A stretch of DNA of 64,000 bases from Ancylostoma caninum (lineage: Eukaryota; Nematoda; Chromadorea; Rhabditida; Ancylostomatidae). Under the pieces are notes generated by a model, which saw nothing but the letters and a program-made list of their open reading frames with translations, did not search any database and was not told the DNA's origin. The DNA lies in NCBI GenBank assembly GCA_037903475.1, contig JBAJFG010000560.1, positions 806,001-870,000 on the forward strand. Direction: 5' to 3'. The position numbers were made by a program, and so were the translations under genes. Position 1 is the first letter of the stretch. Every line of letters starts with the position of its first letter. This document shows, in pieces, positions 19,302 to 29,632 of the stretch.

Positions 19302-19313
19302 TGGTGCATCGGC
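19302..19313 (+). promoter_or_regulatory. Primer binding site, tRNA-Gly
   Basis: TGGTGCATCGGC lies directly after the 5' LTR. It is complementary to the 3' end of a nematode tRNA-Gly (acceptor ending GCCGATGCA plus CCA) over 12 nt; complementarity then stops. The tRNA end is from general knowledge of C. elegans tRNA-Gly and was not searched. Confidence 0.7.
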
Positions 19314-20066
19314 TAAACCATTTTTTAGTTTGTAGCGGAATTATGTGCATAAGTACCCTAAGGGAAGCAATGACCTACTTCCCATGATCTCATATCTCCG
19401 CGCACAATTCCGCCTTCTCATTATCTTCTTCTTTTTATATATCTTTTATTTTTTTATCGCTGTCATTTCGTTTTTTCCAAAGTACAATAAATACAAGAAA
19501 CAACGTCTTTAACGACAAGTTAGGACGAAGGCGTATTCGCCAGTAACTAATTTACTGTTTTTTTATTATACGCATCCATAGAAAATGCTCGAGCGAAAAA
19601 GAATAAACTTCTACCATCAAAACAGGTATTAATTTAACGCGTTTTATGAGAAGGTCTACTTTTAAGCGTTGCGTTCCTTAATCTAGCCTTTTTAGCTTTC
19701 TCCGCATAGCATCTTGCAACTCGGCATTTTCACTTCTGAGTAAACCTTTTATTCCCCAGTTTAGGAGCTCCATATGAATAATATAGTAATTTCTTCCAAC
19801 TTGCTGATGATCATAAGAAGGGTTTTTTACAAGTATGCTGCATGATTTATCCGCAGCCATCTAAATCACAAGATTATGCATGCATGACTCAGATTCAAAA
19901 CATAACGAGATAAATCAGCTGATGCTGAAAAGTTCCCGAGCATCAATCAATAACGGTCACTCAGAACACAACAAATTGTGAACATTTATTAGGAAAATCT
20001 AACATACCGATCATATCATCGATAACTCACTGGATATAAGAACGCTTCTAGGAGACTTGTCATTTA
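19314..20066 (+). other. BEL/Pao 5' untranslated region
   Basis: No gene. AT-rich, with an inverted GCGGAATTATGTGC / GCGCACAATTCCGC pair near 19334 and 19398. The minus-strand 60-codon frame here is not supported. Confidence 0.4.
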
Positions 20067-21780
20067 TTGTCCGTGTGCTATCACACCACTGCGCTGAACC
20101 GCTGTCGTCACCGAATGTCGTCCTCTACTCAGACGTTCACTCTGAAAACTGCTAAGGCTAAACTGACGCGGCAGCTCAACACATTGGGCAAACTGATTCA
20201 AGAGGCCGAGCAGTTTCAAGAACCCTGGACGTTCCCCAAACAAGTATCGGAGCTACAACAACACCTACCTACAAAACACTGCTAATAAAAAACATTATTA
20301 TTAAACTAGAAGAACAAAAGGATGAGATATGGAACTGTTATAATGAGTGTAACTGCACAATAGCACAGCTTAAACGAATTGAACCTGAGGAAGGATCCAA
20401 CTTTGAAGTAAGTCTCGATCAATATTGGGAAGATATACAAGGAGAAAACATTCTCCAACAAACTACAGACGTTGTAAGGAAAGTGGACCTCCGTAAACTC
20501 GAATTAGATTGCCAAACGGTTTCGTTAAGAAACGAATTTACGTCAAGGTCTCTACACAAACACGAGCCAAACGATCCCCCAATACTACCTTCAGGGACTG
20601 AACAAGAGATCCCGATGGAATGCAATATAGCCACCAGTACACACTCGACAGGCGTCTCCTGGGTAGCGAGCTCCGGGTACCTGACTTCTCTGGTAACCCA
20701 ACAGAGTTCGACTCCTTCTGGGAACTTTTTGAAGAACTAGTACACAAACAACCATATACGAACATAGAGAAACTATCAATCCTGTTATCCTGCTGTAAAG
20801 GAAATGCTCACAGAGCGCTGAAAATGATACCTCGCACAGGAGACTCCTATGACACGGCAATAAAACAAATGAGCAATATCAGGATTCAAAACGCATAACA
20901 ATGACATTAATAAAACAATTCCAATCCTTGAAAAAATCCTAGGTCACTGCGCAACACTCTCAATGAGGGCAAGCAATTGTAACTGCTCTCAGTAAGCAAG
21001 GTGAGACAGTCGACACCACTTACATGATTAACATAGTCATTGACGTTTTCAGCAAATCAGACCAAAACGAAATAGCCAAGAAAGAATTTGATTCTGGTAA
21101 AACTTGGAAAACGACAGAGCTTCTGGAAAATATTTCCAAAATTATCAAGAGAAGAGAGCACCTCGATCTCCGAAAAAATAGCCCGGAACGTCCTAAGTTT
21201 TCCACATTCCATATCAAAGTCAACAATCCCACAAATACCACATGTATCGGGTGTGGAAAGAGACATAAATTTAAAGACTGTCTTGCATACTCGACACCGT
21301 TTTCTAAAGTAGAACGTGTGTAAACGATACAGGCATGTCGAAAATGCTTCAACCGTCACCACAAATCTATTGAATGCACCCTTCCCAACTGTCCCTCATG
21401 TGGTGGATGTCACGCCATCATACGATGTAGATCATGGCAACATCGAAGGCAACCTATTAATTACAATACCATATCCAGACCACGGAATTATTGGTACCAC
21501 CGACAACGTACATCCACCACGTCTCGATCAAGGCAACCGAATCAGAGGCTACCTCATCAGCGACATCATCAAGTAAACAGTCGATATTCTCCACCAGCGC
21601 GACGAAACTATAACTATAAAGAAACAAGGGAATTCCGAAGAAACTATCAGTCCTCAAAATCTTCTCGCTCATCCTCTCCAACCAGAGACACACATTCAAG
21701 AGAAAGTTCAAAACCACGAGTACATTTCAGACGCTCACCAACCCCTACCAATACACACCGTTAATTATGCCCACAATCAA
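20067..21780 (+). pseudogene. BEL/Pao gag remnant (capsid and zinc knuckles)
   Basis: Gag builds the retroelement particle and binds its RNA. The pieces are, in order, an N-terminal helical region (TLKTAKAKLTRQLNTLGKL) at 20067-20285 and a helical continuation in a shifted frame at about 20290-20600. The conserved BEL capsid block starts near 20670 (LRVPDFSGNPTEFDSFWELF), with KLSILLSCCKGNAHRALKMI and a DSYDTAIKQM segment after it. Zinc knuckles follow: CIGCGKRHKFKDC, then CRKCFNRHHKSIEC and CPSCGGCHAIIRC from about 21240 to 21420. An Arg/Ser-rich tail runs to about 21765. Stops or frameshifts fall near 20283, 20650, 20898 and 21323, so it is non-functional. Confidence 0.8.
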
Positions 21781-22020
21781 AATCTTTCCTCGGATACGAC
21801 AGAACAGCAAGAGTCAACCTCATCATTCGACACAAGCCATACTGACAGGTACATACGTCTAATGACTATCGCGATTCAAATCCGAAACCTCCACAATGGA
21901 ATGTTAGAAGAAGTACGGGCACTATTGGATTCGGCATCTGATCAGTCCTTCATCCTCGATTCTCTCGTCCAAAGACTTCTCTCGCATTCAATAAAGCAAG
22001 AATTCACGAACTCTGCTCAG
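21781..22020 (+). pseudogene. BEL/Pao aspartic protease fragment
   Basis: A short frame containing MTIAIQIRN and VRALLDSASDQSFI, matching the BEL/Pao retropepsin active-site block where the usual motif is LLDSGSDQSFI. The Gly after D-S is Ala here. Active retropepsins use D-S/T-G, so this copy is probably inactive. The frame leaves BEL-like sequence near 22020; the reverse transcriptase, RNase H and integrase expected next are absent. Confidence 0.7.
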
Positions 22021-22456
22021 CTATATGCGGTACTACCACAACCATATTCAAGGCACATTGAATTATGTCAATGGTTTCCAACCACTTCTACAATATTTAA
22101 AATTGTGGACAAACAATACTGAAACACATACAACATTTCAACTCGAACTTCCCGATTTCAGTCATTTCTTTGAAATATGTGAGGAAGCTCTTCTTTATTC
22201 CGCAAACATCACAATCATACTTGTCGGAGCAATAATCCTGACAGCGGCTTATTTCCACAAGCAATCTCTACCATACCCCAGCACAAAGCGGTCATATATA
22301 AGGAAGCACTTATACTTTCTCACCACATTCCCATTACTTGGGCTCATCATTTTGCCCTTCATCATTCCTGCATTCCTTCTCCGACAAGTTTTCTACAATA
22401 TCTTGAATCTATACCACATTCTATACCGCAAGCTCCATAATCTTCTTGAGGACTAA
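22021..22456 (+). pseudogene. BEL/Pao env-like C-terminal fragment, fused after protease
   Basis: The frame continues with an ectodomain-like end (HIQGTLNYVNGFQPLLQYLK) and then two membrane segments: about 19 residues around ITIILVGAIILTAAYF and about 25 residues around FPLLGLIILPFIIPAFLL. It ends in a basic tail. Some nematode BEL/Pao elements carry a third gene, an envelope-like glycoprotein, and this looks like its C-terminus. Since it follows protease coding without any pol sequence, about 3 kb or more has been deleted. Assignment as env rests on position and membrane topology only. Confidence 0.5.
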
Positions 22457-22605
22457 CTATATTCCCTTTTGCATTTCTCCAACCAAACAAAAAAAAACAA
22501 ATAACAACTCTTGAAGAAACACCTAATTCTCAATTCTCACCAATCTCCTCGCATTGCATATTAATACGACACTTTACCCAAATTAATAATATATGTATTA
22601 TAGAA

Positions 22606-22828
22606 ATGTCCGATAGTGGCACTAGCGACGGCGCAGGCTCATTCAACCTGAACTTGGACGCCATCTATGTACATAATGTCACGCATCGATGGTCTTTACA
22701 ACCTTCTCGACGACATCAATCGTCGCCTCGACACCATCGCACGCCTTATCCGCCAGCAACCAGTGCCACACAACAACGGAAGCAATGCCATGAACAACGG
22801 CAACGACTCCGCGCAGGACGATGAGTAG
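22606..22828 (+). pseudogene. Small 3' ORF, acidic N-terminus plus coiled coil
   Basis: A first frame from ATG 22606 begins MSDSGTSDGAGSFNLNLDAI. A second frame, +1, from ATG 22676 reads MSRIDGLYNLLDDINRRL and continues to a stop at 22828, with a heptad-like pattern (IDGLYNLLDDINRRLDTIARLI). Together they look like one small protein of about 74 residues split by an indel. It resembles in layout the acidic then helical start of the gag-like frame at 34264. I do not know its function; location 3' of env suggests an accessory BEL/Pao frame. Confidence 0.35.
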
Positions 22829-23417
22829 ACTACAATTAGCATGTAAAAAAACAATAAATGACTAGTGACTCTGTGTGATACAGAAGCATAGGGTATATAT
22901 GTAAATTCAATGGAATCAAACCACATTAACTCCACTACGTCGACAACAACCAAAAGCGCTTTAACAATTCGGTAAAGAATAGAAAAAAAAAACAAAAAAC
23001 AAAATACATAGAAGAAGCCTCTGCAATTTCAATAGAGGAAATAAGGTTTTTAGAAGAAGAAACTTTCAAACTAAAACCAAAGTCAATCCCTTTGAACCAT
23101 TCTAATAAAGTAATCACAGGCAGAAAAAAATTACAAGCGTTACGAATCTATGTATACTGACAAACTGAAACTGACACTACTGAAACATCAAGCTTAAGAC
23201 CGAAAAACTTGTATCTCAATAAGTCAAAGTCCAGTCACAATGATGAAGACCAAGATATTGATCATTCACAATTGTATGAAATTCGTTCTTACGAAGCATC
23301 GGGCATGTATCCGAAAAGTTTCTCTTGTAATAGCACATCCTTAATATTGTGGACCACCATTAGTAATTAGCTGGTCCACCGAAATTAATATCAACGGTTT
23401 CAAATCTTTAGAAAAGA
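22829..23417 (+). other. BEL/Pao 3' non-coding region; no gene
   Basis: AT-rich. One 54-codon plus-strand frame at about 23005-23165 (YIEEASAISIEEIRFLEEE) is open but unplaced. No LTR copy is found here. Confidence 0.35.
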
Positions 23418-23490
23418 CTAGTGCCCCTACGGGACGCTAGAAGGTGTGGATGTGGCAGCCACTTGAGGTTCATGTCAAAACTACTGGGTG
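23418..23490 (+). mobile_element. Hairpin end of composite element, fragment (copy 3)
   Basis: CTAGTGCCCCTACGGGACGC and about 70 bp matching the other hairpin ends. No 60-bp array follows, so it is a fragment. T precedes the reversed CTAG as in the other copies. Confidence 0.5.
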
Positions 23491-24589
23491 CGAAAATAAG
23501 TTCGTGTGCCTTCCCTAAAGCTGCGCTTTCTGCCTTTATCCGTGAATCTTATGCAGAGTATTTTATACAATTTCAAAGCACTTTCCACTCTTTACTTGGG
23601 AAAATCGAGTTAATAGTTGATGGTCAAGCATTAGAGATCAGAAAAAAGTATCCATTAGACAGAAAACCGTAATTTTGACAACCTCTTCTCGACAGTTTTT
23701 ACCGAAATAGAGGTGCCCAAAACTGTTCGAGAGATCCTGATGCCATGCCAGTAGCAAGCGCTCAGTGATAATCTGGATTTAGCAACTACGTCATTGACTA
23801 CCATTACTCCCAAGCTTCTGCCAGAACTTCCTTCATTGGTAGGAAGCACCAATCATTTCGCAGATATGAGCAATATTAGACAATGGACAGTGCTCCAATA
23901 AAAGTAGAAGCTCAAAACAGTTGAACAGATTATGAACTGATGCGAGGTGCAGCTCCGCTATTTCCTGTCAACATGCCGAGGAAACGACTGCGATGTGCGC
24001 TGTAGATTGGTCCTGTCTTCTTTACTCAATTAAACATGTTATAGTTTGACGCGAATGCACCAAAACAGCATACCGCAATAATAACATCGGCTTTTACCCT
24101 ATACGAGCTTCTCGAAACTTTCCCTTTTCTGGCCATAGGGAACATCAAAATTAAACCGGAAATGAAAAACAGCAGGATAACGGAAAATCCCGCCCATTTC
24201 AAAAATCAATTCAACAGCTGTAGTACTACGCATCCCTGCAAGAAAGTCATCAGTGTTATACCAGCAAATCGCAAAAAAAATTCTATTTTCCAAAGAGTAA
24301 GAAAGATGTAAAAGCGAGTTTCGAGAACGTTAGCTTTAGCGACCTCGTGCACACCAATTTCTGCACACATCTTAGTTTTTTTTAAATAGCAGATATAATA
24401 CTTAGCTCAATTCTTATCAAAACCGTATAGCAGCGGATTATTTCTACATGTTCACATCCGACCCCAGCCTCATCATTGAACTAATTCTACAAATTCTACT
24501 TCTGTTAATCGCCAACACCACCATCCAAATCCCAAATCCATAGACTAACCGTAACTAACTGTAAGGTGGGCTCCATCAAGCCTTCTCAA
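23491..24589. other. Unassigned spacer
   Basis: No supported gene. The segment GGTGCGAAAATAAGTTCGTG near 23488-23507 resembles a mariner-type terminus but has no visible partner. Confidence 0.3.
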
Positions 24590-25885
24590 CTCGGAGGATC
24601 CCTTCATTGAAATAGCCATGCAAAGCGGGTTTCCTCCGTGCTTCCCAAGTACATCCCTCGAATTCTCCCCGCAATGCGGGTTCGCATCCTTTCCGGGTCT
24701 GAGGAGTCTCCTCGAAGCCTCTGCAATGCGGGTTTCCTTCGACATTCCCAGGTCTTGGGACTCCCCCTCCCCCTGGAAGTCTCTGCAATGTGGGTTCCCA
24801 TTGACCTTTTCATATAGGAGCACCCCCTCTCTGATGTCTCCCTTCAATGAGGGTTTCCTTCGAATTTCTCAATTCCAAGGAGAACTCCTTCCTGAAGTCT
24901 TCAGGCCGAGCGGGCTCTCTTCGACCTTGTCAGATCCAAGGACATCCTCCTCGAAGTCTCCCTTCAATGTGGAATACTTCGACCTTGTAAGATCCTGAGT
25001 CCCTCTCCCTGATGTTTCCCTGCAATGCGGGTTCCCTTCGACCTTTTCAGATGCAAGCACCCCCTCCCTGTGTCTTCCTGCAATACGGGTTTCCTTCGAC
25101 CTTCTCAATCCCAAGGAGACCCTTCCTGAAATTTATATGCAGCGCATGTTCTCTTCAACCTTGTAAGATCCAGGTCTCTCTTCCTGATCTCTACTCGCGA
25201 TGCGGACTTCCATCGACCTTCTCAATACTAAGGATTCTCTCCATGATGTCTCCCTTCAGTGAGGGTACCCTTCGACCTTCTTAATTCCAAGGAGACGCTG
25301 AAATCTTCATGCAGCGCGTTTTCTCTTCAACCTTGTATAATCCAAATCCCTCTTCCTGATGTCTCCCCGCAATGCGGTTTCCCATCGACCTCAAGACTAA
25401 GGACCCCCCTCCCTGATGCTAACCTGCAAGGCGGCTTCTCTTCGACCTTTCAAAGTCCAAGGACATCCTCCTCGAAGTCTCCCTTCAGTGCGGGTTCCCT
25501 TCGACTTTTTCATACCCAAGGAGACCCTCCCTGATCCCAATTCCAAGAAGACCCTTCCTAAGGTCTTCATGCCTCATGTGTTCTTTTCGACCTTGTAAAA
25601 TCCAAGGACCCCTCCCCCCTCGAAGTCTCCCTTCAATATGGGTCTCCTTCGGGTTTTTCAGACGCAAGCACCCCCTCCCTGGTTGTCCTCCTGTAATGCG
25701 GGTGTCGTTCGACCTTCTCAATCATGCAGCGCAGGTTCTCTTCAACCTTGTGGGATCCAGATTCGCTCTCCCCGATGTCTCCCTGCAGCGCGGGTTTCCT
25801 TCGACTTTTCCAGGTCTGAGGATCCACCTTCGAAGTCTCCCCACAATGTGGGTTCCCTACGACATTCTCAATTCCATGGCAAAGT
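24590..25885 (+). repeat. Second minisatellite array, about 58-bp period
   Basis: The phrase AATGCGGGTTCCCTTCGACC recurs every 55-62 bp with changes, joined by CTCAATTCCAAGGAGACCC and CCTCGAAGTCTCCC segments. About 22 diverged units. Many frames stay open across it on both strands; they share the same repeated peptides and are not genes. It is unrelated to the 60-bp family by eye. Confidence 0.85.
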
Positions 25886-26376
25886 TACTTGGTTTACCAA
25901 CCTTGCAAAGTAGAAGGATAATAGTGATTTGTTAATGATGTTCAAGATAATTAAAGGAAAGCTTTCTTTGAATCCTGTTAAATTTTTTGGAGTTAGAAGG
26001 AGTAATAGTGATTTGTTAATGATGTTCAAGATAATTAAAGGAAAGCTTTCTTTGAATCCTGTTGAATTTTTTGGAGTACCGCTGACGAGAACCAGAAGAG
26101 GAAAGCTCAAGCTCTATGTTCCAGTTGCAAGGTCATAGGCTAGGTCGAGATTCTTCACTTATAGAGCTGTAAATGAGTTCAACTTGTTGCTAGCTAAAAA
26201 TGAGCATTTGATTGAATTGTCTTTGTAAGCTTTCAGAAAGCTTGTCAGGAGAACTTGTTTGAAACCATTGAATGTATGAACATGTTGATGTCGTTTCATA
26301 TGTTGATGATAACTGATATGTTATTGTAGTTATTTGCGCGTGGCTTAGCCCGCGTCTCCATAAATAAATAAATAAA
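25886..26376 (+). pseudogene. 5'-truncated CR1-like retrotransposon tail inside the array
   Basis: Encodes the C-terminal region after the RT of a CR1-like ORF2: NSDLLMMFKIIKGKLSLNP, then FFGVPLTRTRRGKLKLYVP, then FFTYRAVNEFNLLLAKNEHL in shifted frames. An 83-bp segment is duplicated in tandem (25911-25993 and 25994-26077). The 3' end is a (TAAA)n tail at 26360-26375, a typical CR1-type microsatellite end. Both sides are the 58-bp array, so this is an insertion into it. Confidence 0.75.
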
Positions 26377-27900
26377 CCTCCTCACTGATGCCTCCATTCA
26401 ATGCGAGTACCCGTCGACCTTTCAAAATCTGAGGACTCCCATTCGAAGTCTCTGCAATGAGGGCTCTCACTTTCAGATGCAAGCACCCCCCCCCCTTCCC
26501 TGATGTTAAATTGCAAGGCAAATTTCTCTTTGCTTTCTCAATTCCAAGGAGACCCTCCCTGAAGTCTACATGACGCGCGGGTTCTCTTCGGTTTTTCCAG
26601 ATTTGGGTATTCCCCCTCGAAGTCTCCCTACAATGCGGGTTCCCATCGACCTTCTCAAGTGTGAAGACTCCCGTTCGAAGTCTCTCTGCAATGCGGGTTC
26701 CCTTCGACCTTCTCAATTCCAAGTGGGTTTTGTTAGAAAGGCCTGGTGCAGCATACTTCCCTAATAATGTCCTCCTTCAAACAGGGTTCCCTGTGACTCT
26801 CTCAACTCAGTGGATTCCCTTATTGGCATGTTCCTGCAGAGCGGATAACCTCAGAAAACTCGGTCCAGCATACTTCCCCGTTAATGTACTCCTTCAAACA
26901 GGGTTCCTTGTGACACTCTCAACTAAGTGGATCCTCTTCTTTACGGGTTCCGCCAACCAGGGTCCCCTCTTACAATTTCATTGGATCCCCACCTTGATCT
27001 TTTCCTACAGATTGGGTTCCCTGAGACGGTATCGGTCCAGTTTCGTGTTCATGTCCTCCTCTAACCCAGGTTCCCTGCGATTCTCAACTCTGTGAACCAT
27101 CTTATTCAAGTTTTACCACAGGAGATTCCCTGTTACATTCCCACTTTAATGGATTTTCTTCTGAACGTCTTCCTACAGAGCGGGTTTCCTTAAACAGTCT
27201 CGATCTAGTATACCTCACTTTTCATGTCCTCCTGCAACCAGGATTCTCTATGGCTCTCTCAACTTGATGGATATCCTTCTTAATGTCGTTCCAGCGGTAG
27301 TTCCTTGAGCTTTCCATGTCCATCTCCATCCTGGGTTCCAGTTACACTTTCAACTCCGCTCCTTGACGTCTTCCTGTGTCTTCTTCCAACCCGGGTCCCC
27401 TACGACACTCAACTTTTTTGAGACATTCCCAACTCGGTGCATCACCTTGTAGATGTCTTTCCATATTCATATACTCCTCCAACCAAAGTATCGCGGAACA
27501 TCGCGATTGCTCGCCGCGCGATGGCATGTGAGCAGGACGGGTGCGCAGCTTATCTCTTCTCTCATCTAAAAACAGTGCTGCCCACACGTCCTGAGGCCTT
27601 TCTAAGCCTCCAGTGAGGCTTCTATGTTTCATTGCCTTTTTTATATAATAATTTCATTTTGTTCTTTTCTCTTTTGTACATTTTTTGGTTGATTTTTATG
27701 GGGTTTAATTACCCAAGTTTGAGGTGATGAATGGTTGATTGCGTTGGTGGTCGAGTGTCGTTTTCGTAACCGCGTGGCACAAGGCACGAGCTTAACGCTT
27801 CTTTCCCTGTTACACTTTGAGGTCAATGGATTCCCTTCTTGACAAGTTCGTCCAACCAGGGTTTTCTGTTACACACACCTCACTGGATCTGCTTCTAGAC
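26377..27900 (+). repeat. Second minisatellite array, diverging part
   Basis: Well-preserved units to about 26730 (CAATGCGGGTTCCCATCGACC type), then increasingly diverged ones with GGGTTCCCTGTGACWCTCTC phrasing to about 27340, and isolated traces to about 27900. No supported gene, although several frames are open. Confidence 0.65.
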
Positions 27901-27970
27901 GTCTGGACGTCTTTCTGCAAAGCGTGATCCCTGACAAAGGTAGCCCCTCTACTCCTCGAGGAGTATAGAA

Positions 27971-28111
27971 CCCTGCGTCGCCATCCCTGGCGACGGCAGC
28001 AACCGACATTGGCGACCGGTCACAATCTGTATGCGCCGCCACCACAGTCGCCAACATTGGCTGAAATCGATGCGCATGGGCCTCACAGTCGCCAGGGACG
28101 GCGATGCAGGG
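27971..28111. mobile_element. Small inverted-repeat element (141 bp)
   Basis: Ends CCCTGCGTCGCCATCCCTGG and its reverse complement at 28088-28111 with two mismatches over 24 bp. No clear target duplication. The interior is itself rich in TGGCGAC repeats. Could be a MITE or a local palindrome. Confidence 0.45.
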
Positions 28112-29017
28112 TGATACAGTTCTTGAGAACTATGGCGGGAGTGATTGTCTCGGTCCAGTACACTTCCCCGTTGATGTCCTGATGCGAAGTGATTTCCCTA
28201 TTACACCCTCAAGCGAATCCACTCGAGCAATTCTTGCAACGTGGGAGGCTAGTTTCCTTTCATCACAGTGACAAGTTTGGTTCCAACGATGACTTTGAAA
28301 AGTGTGGATACTCGAGCTATCTACAGTGGGAGTCGATGGGTTTGTATTCTTTGCGAAAGCGACACGGCTCAATCGCTTACACTGAAATCATCACCGTCAT
28401 TTCAAATTAGAGTCTTCTTGGTAGCTTTCAATTCCATTTTATGCCAACTATCAACAAAACCAACTAATTATCAAGAAAACCGCATGCCTTGCTCATCACG
28501 GTCACGACTCCAGCGTGAATGGCGAACAAGCGACGCTCACTGTAGTTACAGTTCATCAGTTTTTCCCAGATATTCTCTATGCAGCGATAAGGTGTGGGAA
28601 GCAAAACATAACAAAAACATTCGTATTTATAGAAAACACAACGCGAGGAAACCTTTGAGAAATTCTTTCGGCCTTCTCAACTGTTCTACTTCGCAACTAC
28701 GCATCTCTTCATTTCTATTGACATTTGGAAACGTCTTGACGTTGACAACTGACCACCCACTGACAACCTACATAATCTGACACTTCCATAAAAACAATGC
28801 ATTGACCTTCAGGATCGTGATATCGGCCTACATGAACTCGACCACTCTAATGAGGCTCTCAAACGTCTGCCGCAGCTGCGGCAAAGTGAGAGCGTTGTCA
28901 AGCGACATTCGGGAGAATACCCTTCCTAAAGGGGCTTGCACACTTTTGCCGCGGCGGCACTGCCGCCACCGCGGCAAGAGTTATCGCTCGGAGACAAAAT
29001 AGCCCCATTGCCATCCC
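28112..29017. other. Unassigned; GC-rich palindromic patch
   Basis: A 170-codon plus frame (28268-28780) has no recognisable feature. Around 28940-28980 GCCGCGGCGGCACTGCCGCC and GCCACCGCGGC form a strong hairpin; similar GCCGCGGCGG text recurs to 29115. Confidence 0.3.
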
Positions 29018-29632
29018 TTGCCGCGCGCCCCTGGGCACGGTCCCGACCAAAAAGTAAGGAGTGTCGTTGCCGCGGCGGCAGCGCCGCGGCTATTCATAAT
29101 CATGGGTGGCGTCGCCGCGGCAAAAATCTGCAAGACCCTCAAAGTCGCTGAGCACCGTCTCAGCAAGAAATTGAAAACCCTGCTCTTGCCTGATCCACAC
29201 CGCAGCCATATAGCCAGCCTATGCTTACAAGGGAAGGATACTTGGGGAGGGGAAGGCCAGTTCGAAATGAGATGTATATTGCCAAATGCAGTTTATGACG
29301 CTGATCTCAAACCTGTCTTTTTTTTTGCTGCGGAGCCCTCTAGAAAGAGTTACATGGTACATCCTAGCTTGTTCAAGGCTACCAAAATTAGGCTTCTGGG
29401 ATATAATTTGGTGAAAGATCGCGTGGAACTATGCGAATATGAGCAAGCTTCGAGCTGGAATCAGTTTCGGTCGATTGGTGAGTTGGCAATAGTGCTCGCA
29501 CTTTTATTAAATAGAATATACTTCGGAAGTCAAATAGTCAAATTTGGGCGGTGTAGACAAGCCAAAATTATGCGACGAAGCTTCCCTTCCGCAGCAAAAA
29601 AAAGGAAAACGGATTTGAGATCAGCATCATGA
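29018..29632 (+). CDS. Hypothetical 204-codon frame, probably repeat-derived
   Basis: Starts in the GCCGCGG-rich patch and runs to 29632. No domain recognised. Part of it (residues around VYDADLKPVFFFAA, 29290-29330) is encoded again on the opposite strand at 29580-29650 (VHDADLKSVFLFFAA), so the frame crosses both halves of a short inverted repeat. That argues for a dispersed repeat rather than a host gene, though a repeated exon is possible. Confidence 0.2.
   Translation: MPRAPGHGPDQKVRSVVAAAAAPRLFIIMGGVAAAKICKTLKVAEHRLSKKLKTLLLPDPHRSHIASLCLQGKDTWGGEGQFEMRCILPNAVYDADLKPVFFFAAEPSRKSYMVHPSLFKATKIRLLGYNLVKDRVELCEYEQASSWNQFRSIGELAIVLALLLNRIYFGSQIVKFGRCRQAKIMRRSFPSAAKKRKTDLRSAS

Noticed and set aside
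24545..25935. Many 60-126 codon frames in the 58-bp array
   Set aside because: They share the same repeated peptide phrases and overlap on both strands, as expected for a minisatellite.
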